Source: Euryodendron excelsum (lineage: Eukaryota; Streptophyta; Magnoliopsida; Ericales; Pentaphylacaceae). From it: a stretch of 64,000 nucleotides of DNA. Every line of letters begins with the position of its first letter. Position 1 is the first letter of the stretch. Under the pieces are notes generated by a model. It was not told the origin of the DNA, did no database searches, and saw only the letters and a program-made list of their open reading frames with translations. This document shows, piece after piece, positions 1-11,557 of this stretch. Position numbers and translations under genes: made by a program. The DNA is taken from NCBI GenBank assembly GCA_033060915.1, contig CM065378.1:54697501-54761500 (forward strand), given 5' to 3'.

Positions 1-448
1 CAAGTCTTATGATCTCTTCTTCAACTGATCTTCCATTCTTTAAATGTCAGTATTTCTGAGTTAGGCATCAATACTGACTGCCGATCTTCTTCTCATTGTT
101 GCTGATCTCCTTTTAATTATTGCTCATATTCTTTTCTAATCTTGTTATGCCACACTATAGAATGTGTCAATTCTTCCAAAAGACTTGTTGACCTTCTTCT
201 CTTTGGTGCCTATATCCTTTTCAACGATGTCGATCTCTTTTTCAAGTCTAGATCTCCACACGTCCTTCAACTTTTTCTTGTAAGCTTCTTAACACACAAG
301 TTTTTTAATATATTCAATGTGTCAAGCTTCAAGTAATAATCTAATAAATAATAAGAATTAAGAATATCTTGTACACTAAGTAGGACCATTAGATAATTAA
401 CATATGTTTTGTAATCATTAAAATCGAGGCATGGAGTCAACAATTTTG
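1..448. other. No recognisable gene; CT/AT-rich DNA
   Basis: I see no coding frame with family resemblance. The stretch is rich in short CTT/GATCTTCTT-like words, as decayed LTR DNA often is, but no LTR boundary or target duplication can be defined. Confidence 0.4.
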
Positions 449-957
449 GTTTAGGATCAAGCTCTTACCACTACTCTAATAGCAATTACAGTTAGCCAAG
501 ACGCAATTTTATTTTCTTATATCTTAGCAGCGCAGAGCCATGCACTAAGTAACAGGTGGCAATGAGTGTATGCATTATATAAGTACCACTAGTTGGCTAA
601 TCACGTACTTTATACGGTTCCCCTATAAGACTCTCTCGAGTCAAAGATCGATTGCTAGCCCCCATAAGCCAACAATCTCCCCCCCAGCAACGACTCTAAG
701 ACTCGAACCCGTGACCTCACTCTAATAGTAGGTTTAGGATCAAGCACTTACCACTGTGCTAAAAGTAATTGCTATTAGCCAAAATGTAACTTTATTTCCT
801 TATACCATAGCAGCGCATAGCCCCATACTAAGTGGCAAGTGGGTATGAGGGTTTACGCCATATAAGTGCTATGGGTTGACTAGTCACGTACTATATGCGG
901 GTGTCCCATAAGACCCACTCGAGTTAAAGGTTGATTACTGGCCCCCATAAGCCAACA
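449..957 (-). repeat. SINE-like tRNA-derived repeat, two direct copies
   Basis: Two diverged copies of a roughly 225-bp unit lie in direct orientation (449-673 and 731-957, period about 282 bp). On the minus strand an RNA polymerase III A-box-like word, TAGCACAGTGG (751-761), is followed by a B-box-like GGGTTCGAGT (701-710), spaced as in tRNA-derived SINE heads. No acceptor stem can be paired, so this is not a tRNA gene. It lies next to the truncated edge of the Tat retrotransposon. The family is not identified. Confidence 0.45.
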
Positions 958-974
958 CTTCGTAGATGGAGTAT

Positions 975-1330
975 CCAACGACAGGGGGCAGGATCAGGCA
1001 TAGTCCTAATTATACCAGATGGCATGGCAATAGAGTAGGCTAGTAAACTGGAGTTCACTGCCTTAAACTACGAGTCAGAATATGAGGCTCTGCTTGTTGA
1101 ACTGTGCTAAGCTTTAGAGCTAAAAATGGCTGAAATAAGTATCTACTCAGACTCACAACTAGTTGTAAACCATATCATAGGGAAATAAGCAGCAAAGAAC
1201 GACAGGATGTCACAATACCTGGCAAAAGCGTAGGAATTATTGAAGAAGTTTAGCAAATACAAGCTGTATCAAAGTCTGGATCAAAGAGAACAATCCATAT
1301 TGAGACCTTAACTAGCTCGAGCATCTTTTA
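975..1330 (+). pseudogene. RNase H domain remnant of Tat element
   Basis: Conceptual translation across stops shows RNase H features: a GAGSGIVL-like first strand, an ESEYEALL segment where the catalytic Glu helix belongs, and a YSDSQLVVNHI segment supplying the second Asp. This domain normally degrades the RNA strand of the RNA:DNA hybrid during reverse transcription. At least four in-frame stops make it non-functional. It runs directly into the integrase, as in Ty3/gypsy pol. Confidence 0.7.
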
Positions 1331-1559
1331 AGAAGAAGAGCAAGTACTGGCCATTGAAGAGCTAGGACCATCTTGGATGGATCCAATCGTTGCCTACCCA
1401 GACAAATATGAATTGCCCGAGGACAAGAATGAAGTCAGGAGAATAAAGCATGAATCCTTAAAGTACTGGTTGTCACCCAAGAAGGAGCCATACAGAAGAT
1501 CTTTTACAAGTCCTTACCTGCATTGCGTTTATCAAGACAAAGTGCATGTCATCTTTTTC

Positions 1560-2612
1560 GAAATACATAAAGGGAGCTGTGGAAGTCATATCAGTGGAAG
1601 ATCGCTCACCCACCGTGCTATTTCACAAGGCCACTGGTAGCCCAATATGCACAAAGATGCTGCTCAATACGTACTGAAGTGTGAGAAGTGCCAAAAGTTT
1701 TTACCATTAATCCACTAGCCAACCGAGGACCTCACTACTATTACCAGCCTTTGCCTTTTTGCTCTATGGGAATTGGACATAGTCGGCCCATTGCCCCGAG
1801 CTTTGGGGAACCAGAGGTTCCTCATTATCGCAATAGACTTATTCACCAAGTGGGTGGAAGCAGAGCCCCTATCAACCATCAGGGAGATAGATGCAAAAAG
1901 ATTTGCTTGGAGGAGCATAATTACAAGGTTTAGCATACCACGTGCACTGGTCTCTAACAAAGGCACCCAGTTCGATGGAAATATGTTCAGAGGATTCTGT
2001 AACGAACTTGAAATCATAAATTATTACTAACACCGGCCTACCCACAGTGCAACGGACAAGCTGAAATATCCAACAAGATAATGTTGAATGGAATCAAAAA
2101 AAGGCTGAAAAAAACTAAAGGGAGGTGGGTAGAAGAGCTTCCCAATGTTCTGTGGTCATATAGAACCACTTCAAGGAGATCTACTGATGAACCCCCTTCT
2201 TAATGGCATTTGGGCTCGAAGCAGTAATATCCTTGGAGGTCGGACTCCCAACAATCAGATTGATAACATTCGATACCGGGTTTAATAAATTGACATTGAC
2301 TAAAGACCTGGACCTCATTAAAGAAAAGAAGGAGGTGGCTTTACTCAACCTCATTGGTTAGCATCAGCAGCTTAGCCAATCCTACAATAAGTAGGTTCAA
2401 CCAAGAGCTTTCATACTCGGAGACCTAATGCTTAGAAAGGTTTTCGGGGCAACAAAGAATCCAACAAATGAAAAGCTCGACCTCAACTAGGGGGGTCCAT
2501 ACAGAGTTACGTCCTAATTCGACATGGGGGTGTACTGGCTAAAGACTATCGAAGAAGGGCGCCAGCTACCCCATTCTTAGAATGCGAAGAACCTTAAGAA
2601 ATTCTATCAGTA
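1560..2612 (+). pseudogene. Ty3/gypsy integrase remnant, damaged active site
   Basis: The zinc-binding part ends with KCEKCQK near 1680-1697. The DDE core starts with an Asp in LDIVGPLP (codon near 1776). The second catalytic position reads SNKGTQFDG, with Asn (codon 1956-1958) where the family has Asp. The glutamate lies in NGQAEISNK (codon 2063-2065). A frameshift near 2200 separates the core from a C-terminal part that still shows EVGLPTIR, LGDLMLRKV and a final NAKNLKKFYQ. Integrase joins element cDNA to host DNA; the Asp-to-Asn change, frameshift and stops predict no activity. Confidence 0.85.
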
Positions 2613-2759
2613 GAAAGTTGAATTAAGAAAAACTATTAGAATTTGGTTATCTATCAAAGATTTTTTTCCAGTTTTCTTAATAAATTAGTGGTTACTACTC
2701 TGATGTTCGAAGCCATGTTAAGAGAGAAGAATCAAGGAAAACAAAACAAAACAAAGTGT

Positions 2760-3130
2760 AAAAACTTGGTCTTGTCCAAGTTGGATAGGTCAGCCAATGA
2801 AGGCCAAAACAAAAATCAAGTGTAAAAATTTGGTCATATCCAAGTTGGACAAGTCGGCCAATGAAGGCAAAAACAAAAATCAAGTATAAAAACTAAGTCT
2901 TGTCCAAGTTGAACAAGTCAGCCAATAAAGGTTAGACTAAAAACTAAGTATAAAAACTTGGTCATATCCAAGTTGAGTAGGCCGACCAATAAAGGCCAAA
3001 TTAAAAAATTAAGTGTAAAAATTTGCTCATGTCCAAGTTGGGCAGGTCGGCCAATGAAGGCCAAAACAAAAGAAAAAACTAAGAACTCCGTCTAACCTAA
3101 GTGTGGTAAGTCAACTAATAAAGGCCAAAA
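2760..3130 (+). repeat. 64-bp tandem repeat array in Tat 3' region
   Basis: Successive units start at about 2760, 2824, 2888, 2953 and 3017, a period of 64-65 bp. Each contains TGTCCAAGTTGGA-like and GGCCAATGAAGGCC-like words. The units abut, with no unique spacers between them. Tandem arrays between pol and the 3' LTR are common in Tat-lineage elements. Confidence 0.85.
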
Positions 3131-3251
3131 GAAAGTAGTAAAATTCAAAAAACTAAATTTGCCTAAAGAATGTATGAAAGAAAAACTTTTTTCATTAAAA
3201 AAACAAAAAGAGGACTACAGCATTTCAGCAAAGAGTAAAAATGAGAAGGAC

Positions 3252-6200
3252 CTAAAGCTGAGGCATAATATCTTTAGCGGGCTTTGCAACAGGATTAGCC
3301 AGCTCATCCACAATAGCAACGTTAGCTGGCAGGACTTTGAGTGACCCATCCGTAGCAACAACCTCAATCGTCTGAGCTCTCAATGTTTTAGAAGTAGCAT
3401 TCACATCCACTAGAACATCTATACCTTCTGCAACTTCAGTAGGACCCTCAAGATTGACCTCCATAACGGTCTCCAAATAGTTTAGGATATTGGTCCAAAG
3501 AGGCGAAGAGCTCTTGACTTTCATCTCCTTTAGAGCCCCTAGCCAACCTTGAACAAAAATAAACTAAGACAAGTCAATCATCTGTTGAGCAAAGTCTTGG
3601 GCATTATTAGCTGCACCCTATTTGTAGCTTGCCTCTACCTCAGCCTTAGCCTTGGCGAGATCGACTTGAAGACTCTCAACTTTGGCCTTCACCTTGTATA
3701 AATCCACTAAAAGCACAACATTACTATCTTCCAACTTGTACAAATTGGAGCTCTTCTTACTAAGCTCTGTGGTAACCTTAGTCAGGGAAATCTTTTCCCT
3801 CTTAACCTCTTTGGTCGCCGTCAGTTCAGCCTTTTTTGTGTCGATCTATTTGTCCTTAAGCTTAAAACGCCCCTGTATTAGCTTTTTGTGCTCGTCATAA
3901 AGCTCTGTATGCTACTTGGCCAAATAAGAATCTTCGTCAGCTAGGTTCTGAAATCATCACATGGCCTCCAAAGCATTGAGCGAGCCTTAAAAATAAAAGA
4001 ATCTGTCAAAGTAGACACTAAACCAAGACCAAAAAAAAGGGAATAAAAGTGGAGAATCTTACCACAAAGGAGTCATGAAAGGCCCCCAAGAGAATTGACA
4101 TATCACTACTATGTTTCAATATATCAACATCCACTTGCTGGATAGCAGTTTAAACTACTTGCTATACTATTCGCAAGTGCACGGTTGACGATTGTAGTTT
4201 TATCCAAGAAGTCCGGAATCGTATTTACTCAAAGACCAAGCCCAATATAGGCTATTGACACTAAACTAACTTGAATTGAATAGAAATTATTTGAATTAAA
4301 TCTAAATAAAAGGAAAAATAAAAGAGACCAAAAATCTTTTAGGTTTTGAAAAGTTGATTTGCTAACAACTTGGCAACTAAAGTGAAACTAATTAACATTC
4401 AACAACTACTCTAAGAAATCAAAGACAACTAACAACTAGGCAAAAGCAAATTAATCTAATTAGGCAAAGCAAACGAAATTCAACTAAATTTCAAAGGAGC
4501 TAAAATGTAATTAAAGGGAATTGGGCTCAATTGATTCAATCACCCAATTCATCCAAGACTTTCAATGAGGTTTATAAATCAAATCAAACACAACAATCAA
4601 GACTGTTTGATTCGGAGGATTTAACTTTGAAAACCAATAATTCTCAATCAATTGAAATTAGATTCATGTTCAATGGAAGAATCGAAGATTGATACTATCA
4701 ATTTAACTAGGGTCAATACCAAATTGAGAGATTGAGCATTAAATTAGCTAAACATAGTCAATAATCTAGGTATTCTAAGACATCTAGCAATCAATTGATA
4801 TGAATGAATTCCTAACAATCATAGATTAATTATCTAGCAAAGAGCCATATATTAATACTATCAATTTGGGTGATTAAAATTTTCAAACTTAGTTAATAAT
4901 CTAAGTATTCTATGACATCCATATACAATTACTAAGAATTAGAAATCTAGAAAAATAAAACAATAATTCCATGAGATACCTCTATTGAAACTCTTAGATT
5001 TCTTGAGTGACCTTCACATGAACCCAATGAATGAGCTAGCTACTTGAATCCATTAGAGAAAGCATATAGAAGTAAAGAGAAAGCATGAAGAATTTTAGAT
5101 CTAAGAATTACTTGAAGTTAAATGGTGTTTGGTTGCAAGGAAAGTAAAGGAAAATGAAGGAAAATTATAAACATATCTCTATTCTACTCCTATAAAGCTA
5201 AATCTAAGCTAAAAATAAAGAAAAATGGGGTAGAACTCCAAGGATGAGCTACTCCCGCCACCACCCTACCTAAAACTAACCTAAAAAAACTCAAAAACTC
5301 GACTTCGGAACCAAAAAATGCAATTTCAAAGTACTGTTTACTGTCTGAACGGTGCGTCTGAAGTGCACTCGGATGGGTACCGTTCATGGTTCGGATGGTA
5401 TTGTTCACAGTTCAAATGGGTACTATTCACCGTTCGGGCACACTGGTCACCGTTTGAACGGTACTATTCACGTTCGGATGGGCATTATTCACTGTTCGGA
5501 CAACCAACAACCTTGAAACTTGATTTTGATCACATTTGATGTCGATTCAGCCAATGCACATTAGAGGCAAAGTTGTACATCTTGAAGTATTCTTTCCAAT
5601 CACATAATAATCAGCTCCATTGGACATTGGAGTAAAAAGTTATGGCCATAATACCGAGATAGTTTGGAATTCTCATAACCATTTGTTTATTTTGAACCCT
5701 CTTTGATCATTCTTGCTACTTTTTGTCTTTATTAGTTTCTATAACTTACAAAACACACACAAAACATAATTAAATATATATATATATAACTAAAATAAGG
5801 TAATTAACACTAATCTAAGTCTAACAAAGTGTAAATTAAAGGCTTATAATTACACTTTTATGTTAAAATCACTACTCCCATTACAACTTCTACCATATTA
5901 ATCAAAGAGTCATGCGTCATCATGCGATGGCCGCAAATATTAGGTTTTATGATTATGAAATCGGCATCATTAGTAACAGCGCTAATACCTGCGCTAGAAT
6001 CTGTCAGAGTAGCCTTTAGTTTCTTTACCACCAGCTCGGCAAGAGTATCCTCTGCCACTATCTTATTCTTTGCAGACCTCATTGCCATATTCTTTTTCTC
6101 CAGTATAGGGACGCTAATATCCACAATAGTAGGAGGAGGGGGTATAGACTTCGTAACACCATTCTCTGGCTTCCCCGATTTCTTAAGCTCCTTTGCTGCC

Positions 6201-7549
6201 TTTTTAAACATCAACTTTTTCAGATTCATCTTTTCTGTGGCGTCGGAGTCTGAAGACAAAGGAATGACTTGCTTCCTCTGTCACAACTCGACAATTAGGT
6301 ATAGTGTATGGAGTAGAAGTAAAGGCCGAGTTAGAGGAAATTGACCGCCCAGAAGAGATATGTTGGATCGGATGACTCTCACCACTGAAAATATTGACAG
6401 GCTCTTTGGCAAAAACTAAAGGCAACTTGAAGGATGCCCAGCTCGAAAAAGTAGCCCTTGAGGTTGTTGGCATGTCGGCTTTAAGATTTTGACCTCTCAC
6501 ACCTTCAACAGATAACGCGTTAGTAATAAGATCTGCAATAGTCACTTGACTATCGAGATGCACACGTTTAATGGTGATCCCCATAGGAATTTCCTCAAAA
6601 TCACCATTTGCACCCTCCTTTGCTAATCGGGCAAGCACTCTTGCAAAAATTCCTGAAGCAGCTGTGAAAAAGGAAATCCGAAGTGGGTACTTGAGCAGAA
6701 TATGGGAAGCTCTTGTAATGTCACGAAGCTGACCTTCACCCTAGTAGTTTAGAACCTTGTGCAAATCGTTGAGATTGGCTCCCCAAGTCGTCTTCTTTGT
6801 ACTCTTCTTATCGGACTCTAAAAAAGCCACACTGAAGCAATTTAGAATTATATGAGTTAATATGCACTAAAGGAGAAAAGTCAGTGCCAAACCTAAGTCT
6901 CTGGGAGTTCTATAACACCGTATTGACGACATCTGGTTGGCAGGAAGGTTACCAAACTCCCAAGGGTCAGAAACCCAAACTTTGACATCATCAACACCTT
7001 TACCAGAAGACGGGAGGCATTTCTTTACACAGAGTGTAGTAGTAACCAAGCTCTGTGATACCTGGGTTAACACCCAGGATTCAGTTTAATTCTAGCATTC
7101 CCATGACAATCCTATAAATATTCGGGTGTACTTGGGTTGGCAACACGTTATGGTGATGGAAGAATTTTATTAAGAAATGGTACAAAGGAAACATAACGCC
7201 GCCCTCTACAATGGCGATCACAGGAAAGGGCATCCCCTTCTCAGTTTCTTCTATCGTATGGTCATTTGAGGCAACTACCTCTAGGTCAACCTGGTTAGAG
7301 ATCAAATATCTAGCATTAAAGGCAATAATAGCTGCCGGAGTACCCACAAGCTTTTTGAGACGAGCTGCTGTCAAGGGATGACCACTCAAATGAAAAGCTA
7401 GCATAAGAGAGGGCAAGGATGGAAAAACTTACAGTGGTAGGGGCAAGACCGATCTCTCTCAACTGAAACCTCAAGCCAAGCAAGAATGATGAGGATGTGG
7501 TAGGGGCTGATCGTTTTATAGCAGATGCTGTTGCTAGTTCAGAAGCCAA
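3252..7549 (-). pseudogene. Antisense ORF (aORF) of Tat element, interrupted
   Basis: A single protein can be followed on the minus strand from about 7549 to 3252 across stops and frameshifts. The N-terminal part (7416-7081) has a segment with MFPLYHFLIKFF and LPTQVHPNIYRIV, which resembles the PF04195 'putative gypsy type transposon' domain. The middle (6638-5877) is low-complexity and lysine-rich. The C-terminal part (3960-3529) is a strongly charged heptad-like coiled coil rich in Lys, Glu and Leu, ending in the open stretch 3524-3252. The solo LTR at 4160-5871 splits it, and the frame picks up again on both sides. Function of such aORFs is unknown. Confidence 0.65.
4160..5871. mobile_element. 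Solo LTR with 5-bp target duplication CTACT
   Basis: The element begins TGCTATACTATTCGC and ends GTTAAAATCA, so it has the TG...CA ends of an LTR, and is 1712 bp long. The pentamer CTACT occurs immediately before it (4155-4159) and after it (5872-5876), a perfect target-site duplication. No internal region or second LTR is present, as expected after LTR-LTR recombination. Its left end has a CGCAAGTGCAC word similar to the Athila LTRs at 56502 and 63171. It was inserted after the host Tat element. Confidence 0.85.
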
Positions 7550-7757
7550 AAAAGGGCAATAATCACATCGCCCAGCTCAACCATCACCTCGATAATCAAT
7601 GGTTAGGAACCCCTTTAAGCACATGGCCAATATGGGGCTACCACGTGGTGTATAAACCCTTGAAGCGGCGGGAAAATGAAAAAACAATCCATAAATATAA
7701 AGTTTAGCCTTTGTCCCCCAATTAATCCAGACGGGGCACAATGGCTGGGGGTAATTA

Positions 7758-8483
7758 TGTGCCCAACGAGAGCCAAGCCCAATGCAAAGGATGATTAGCC
7801 CAAGAAGGTTGGCCTAAGTCTACAGATCTAGTAGGCTGAGCTTGTGTCGACCTTGGGCCAAGTCCCAAAGGGATAGGCTTGAGGATTATAATCCAAACCC
7901 TATCAGGACTAATAGGTTCATCAGACACAAGTCTCATTCCTAAATGGACTAGGACACTGAAGAATGAGTCTAATACAATGTTAAACCGACCCAAGAATAG
8001 ATGAATCTTACAAGGAGGTTGATTACAAATCCCAGAGGGAGAATGATATTCCGAAAACTATAAATACCTCACGTACTAGAGAAGCAAGGTACGTTCGCTT
8101 GAGTTCTAGTTGAGAGTTCTTTATTTAATTCATTGCGATTAAGCTTACTAACTTAATTATTAGAGTGTCATCAACTCAAAAGGTCGACGCATTCTCATTA
8201 TCTTCTTCTTTTGTAGATTTTTCGTACTCATCAATTTAGTTTGCGCATTGAATTAGGCCTTCTTAAAAATTCTACTTACACTCCTACATGAAATCATTGT
8301 AAAAATTGAACCTTTGAACTCACTCTTACTATGAATAAAAGTTTAAGCCGTTAAAGTGCTATGGTAGTTTTAATATTAGTTTCATTCTAAAAATTCTTTG
8401 TTTGAATTTTAATTCGAGCTGATCTTTCGAAGATGAAAAGGTTTAGACTCGACATTGGGCTAGTCCGGGATTATGGCAACGCA
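7758..8483 (+). repeat. 3' LTR of Tat element
   Basis: A G-rich purine tract (GGCTGGGGG, 7743-7751) precedes TGTGCCCAACGAG at 7758, the likely LTR start. A TATA box TATAAATA lies at 8059-8066 and would set the transcription start. The right end is placed at a GGCAACGCA word near 8483. That end is uncertain because the partner LTR is outside the window and target duplications cannot be compared. Confidence 0.6.
8059..8066 (+). promoter_or_regulatory. TATA box in Tat LTR
   Basis: TATAAATA followed by ACCTCACG lies about 300 bp inside the LTR, the usual place for the U3 core promoter. Confidence 0.55.
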
Positions 8484-11400
8484 TTATCTTACTATAAAAA
8501 TTGAGTGCCGACGCGGCCCAGCCCATGTTCTCCTCCGGCCCAACTTGTAGTTCCAAAATCTTTTGAGTCGGACTTTAAGCTAGACTTGGACCGCTTCGAA
8601 ATTTCCATTTTAAAAAGAGTACACTATATATTTTGCCCTTTGTTATAAAATTAAAAAAAATATAAAAGCAGATAAAGATAACCCAACATAGTATATAATA
8701 AAATTAGTCATTCTAGAACTATTAAATATTTATTATATTAATTCTTTTGAAACTATCCGAGATTGATATTTTGAATCACCTCAGACTTCATTATTTTATA
8801 AAGCAAAATATAAATACAATTGTATCTATCAAAATTTATTCAGAGTCTTTGCTCTATCTATCATATCTTTTCTCCTCTCCTCTTCTTTCTGTCCTTCCTT
8901 TCTTCTTCTCTCACTTTTTCCATTGAATTCACATGGATCTCCAAATGGCTATATATATAGTCATGATGAAACGTATGAAGAGAGGTACACACCATACCTT
9001 GAATAGTGAAGGTATATATGGTCTTGAGGTGGTATTCTACTATTCACAACACCTTATATTTTGGGTAACGTTTAGTCGGATCCTTTATTTTCTAGTGTAA
9101 CATATTAAATCATATATTTTTTTAATTAGCCCTAACTATTATTTTTATCACAAATTTAGACGAAAAAAATACAAGAAGAAGTTGCACATTGAATCCATGT
9201 GGTCAAAAAGAGTCATGGGGCGCTTACATGTGTTTTTCTGTCCAAATTCTTTTTTTAAAAAAATTAACGGTTGAACTTAATTAGAACCAATTAACGAGTA
9301 TATGGTATCATTTAAAGTTGCAAAGCCCAAACTAAACTTTACACTCAAAATTTAAATTTTTGGATGTAAAGTTTTTCTAAAGTTGTCCAATACTTCCAAT
9401 TTATGAGTTGGTTTTTCTATATTTAATTTTTCTTTATTGAAGTTTTGACCGACAAATAGTTGAATTTTACTAAATTTATACCAAAAAACCAAATAAAAAA
9501 CTTGGTGGATTTAGAACCGCAACGGCAATAATATTTCTGAAAGATCTACACTGTAATATTTGATTTTCAATGTGATGATGAAATTTGATTTCCCATCAAA
9601 ACGCCTGCAAGGCAACATTAATGAAGAAAAATATTAGAAATTGGTTGGAAAATACTTCAAATAGCTTTATGGGATGTGGGATGTTTATAACAAGAACCCC
9701 ACTTATCTATTTCAGATATTCGCACCGCTTGTGCTCCTCTCTGGTATTTTCATTAACGATGAGAAATTAGCTTTCTTGATGTATATTGTCATATTCTATG
9801 TACACGTATATCTACATATATGTTAAGTACATAAAATATTATGAATAAATATATTTTTTTATTAAATAGAGAGAGAAAAATCCGAAACAATACACCAAAA
9901 TGTACCTGTACCAATGTCTAATATACAAACAACCAAAACAGTACATTAACCCATACGAAATGGATAATTATCATGATATGGTATTACTGTCAAGCTAGTA
10001 TTTTCATGGTTATAGCTGATAAAATTCTTGTTATTTTTTTTGTGTTTGTTGCAAGGTGTCTAGTCCTTTGACCATTTACTTACTCAAATTCGTGCAGAGT
10101 CATTGTTTCTATAAATTATGTAAACTTTTTGCACTGTTTGAATGATGACTGATCTTAAGTAGGTGCGAGGAGCTAGGGATGATAGAATTCCTAGTATCAA
10201 TAACTAATTTTTTTTAATGTTTTTGCAACTTAATTTTCTAGGTAGAACAAATTGCAACCAATTGCCAATGATAATTGACTGTCATGGTTTCTCTGAAGTG
10301 CTTTTGAAGTAATTATCGGCAAACTAAACTGAAATTTTTATACAAAATTTTTATATAGAATGATGTGGCTTTGTGTGATCTTTTTATTTAAAACCAAAAC
10401 ATATTCTATTTTGGCTTATAATTTAAAAAATGGCACAAATACATCCTTCAGATGAAAAATTGTAGAAAAATATATAACATTACATTGTTTTTATATTTAT
10501 AAGTCCCTTGTCAACCCTCTATTTTTTTTATTTATTTTTTATTTTGGTACTTAAAAGTTTAGCATGAGGGGAGACTTATCTTAGTCCAAGGTTAGAGCAA
10601 GCCGCATGCCTCTATGAAGACTTACATTGGACTTATAGATCGCTTACCAAGAAAAATTGCTGGCAATGAGAATTGAACTTAGTTATTCTCAAGTGAAGTG
10701 TCCGCTCCATACTAATTAAACCAACTGCCGTTATAGATCCTTTTCAACCCTCTTTAATGACAATTTAATGTCCACCTTGCACAAGCCACCTTAGGCATAA
10801 GATGAGCAAAGCGGTCGGCTTTTGCTGTCAGTTTTTTAAGGTCCTAATTTTTGAAAATCTTATATGTTATAGTTATAGGCATTTTAACATTTTTTTTAAA
10901 AAAGAGGTCCATTCTAAATGGAAAAAAGGCCTATTTTTCAAAAAAATCAACTACATTAAATAACTTAAAAAAAAGTAACAACAAATAAATGATAACTACA
11001 CCTCATTTTACAATTATGAGGTAATTTGAAGGTCTTAAACATGTACACACTCTCCCTCTTTCTCATTGTGGCATAAACACAAAGTTCAAGCTGAAAACAA
11101 ATTGACAAATTCTATCAATCTCATCATCAACCGGCTTGTTAACAAGGTTTCAAGTGCATATATCGATTATAGAATATTAACGACAATTTCCATAGCAACT
11201 ACTTCTCAGAAAGAAGTTCTCAAAATTAAAATTGATAAAATCTTATTGCAAGAAAGATTAAGTGGATTAGCTATACTATCAATTGGAAATAGTATAATAG
11301 TAAAACTTGAATATTAATATTTAATTAATGAATTTGCATCTCAAAAAACAAGAAAAATAAATTTTAAATGAAAATTATATAACATTATTAAAAATGTCAA

Positions 11401-11557
11401 ATGTCTCATTAAAATAGTCATTAGGTCTCAAATTATCTTGGTGCAGCCCTGTCTTTGCAATATAAAATGACACAATTAAAAACATACAATAAAGCAAAAA
11501 CAGAAGGGATGTGCTTTAAATGGGTAAAAAAACAGTCTCTCCACATGGCGAGAAAGG
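8484..11557. other. Non-coding AT-rich DNA with one SINE-like repeat
   Basis: Short open frames here show no family resemblance or codon structure. The only structured part is 10530-10740. On the minus strand it carries an A-box-like TTTAATTAGTATGG and, about 35 bp on, a B-box-like AGTTCAATTC, so it may be a decayed tRNA-derived SINE. Nothing else is identifiable. Confidence 0.4.

Larger units (their letters stand above)
961..8483 (+). mobile_element. Decayed Tat-lineage Ty3/gypsy retrotransposon, 3' portion
   Basis: The order is RNase H, integrase, tandem-repeat spacer, long antisense ORF, purine tract and 3' LTR. That order, with an antisense ORF between pol and the 3' LTR, is known for Tat-lineage elements. 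Gag, protease, reverse transcriptase and the 5' LTR are missing to the left. Every coding segment carries stops or frameshifts, so the copy is inactive. A solo LTR of another element is inserted at 4160-5871. The left boundary is the start of recognisable RNase H sequence and is approximate. Confidence 0.8.

Noticed and set aside
701..761. Possible tRNA gene from A- and B-box words
   Set aside because: No acceptor or anticodon stem can be formed; SINE-like duplication explains it better.
2760..3130. Regular repeats resembling a CRISPR array
   Set aside because: Units abut without unique spacers, the period is 64 bp of full repeat, and the setting is a plant retrotransposon.
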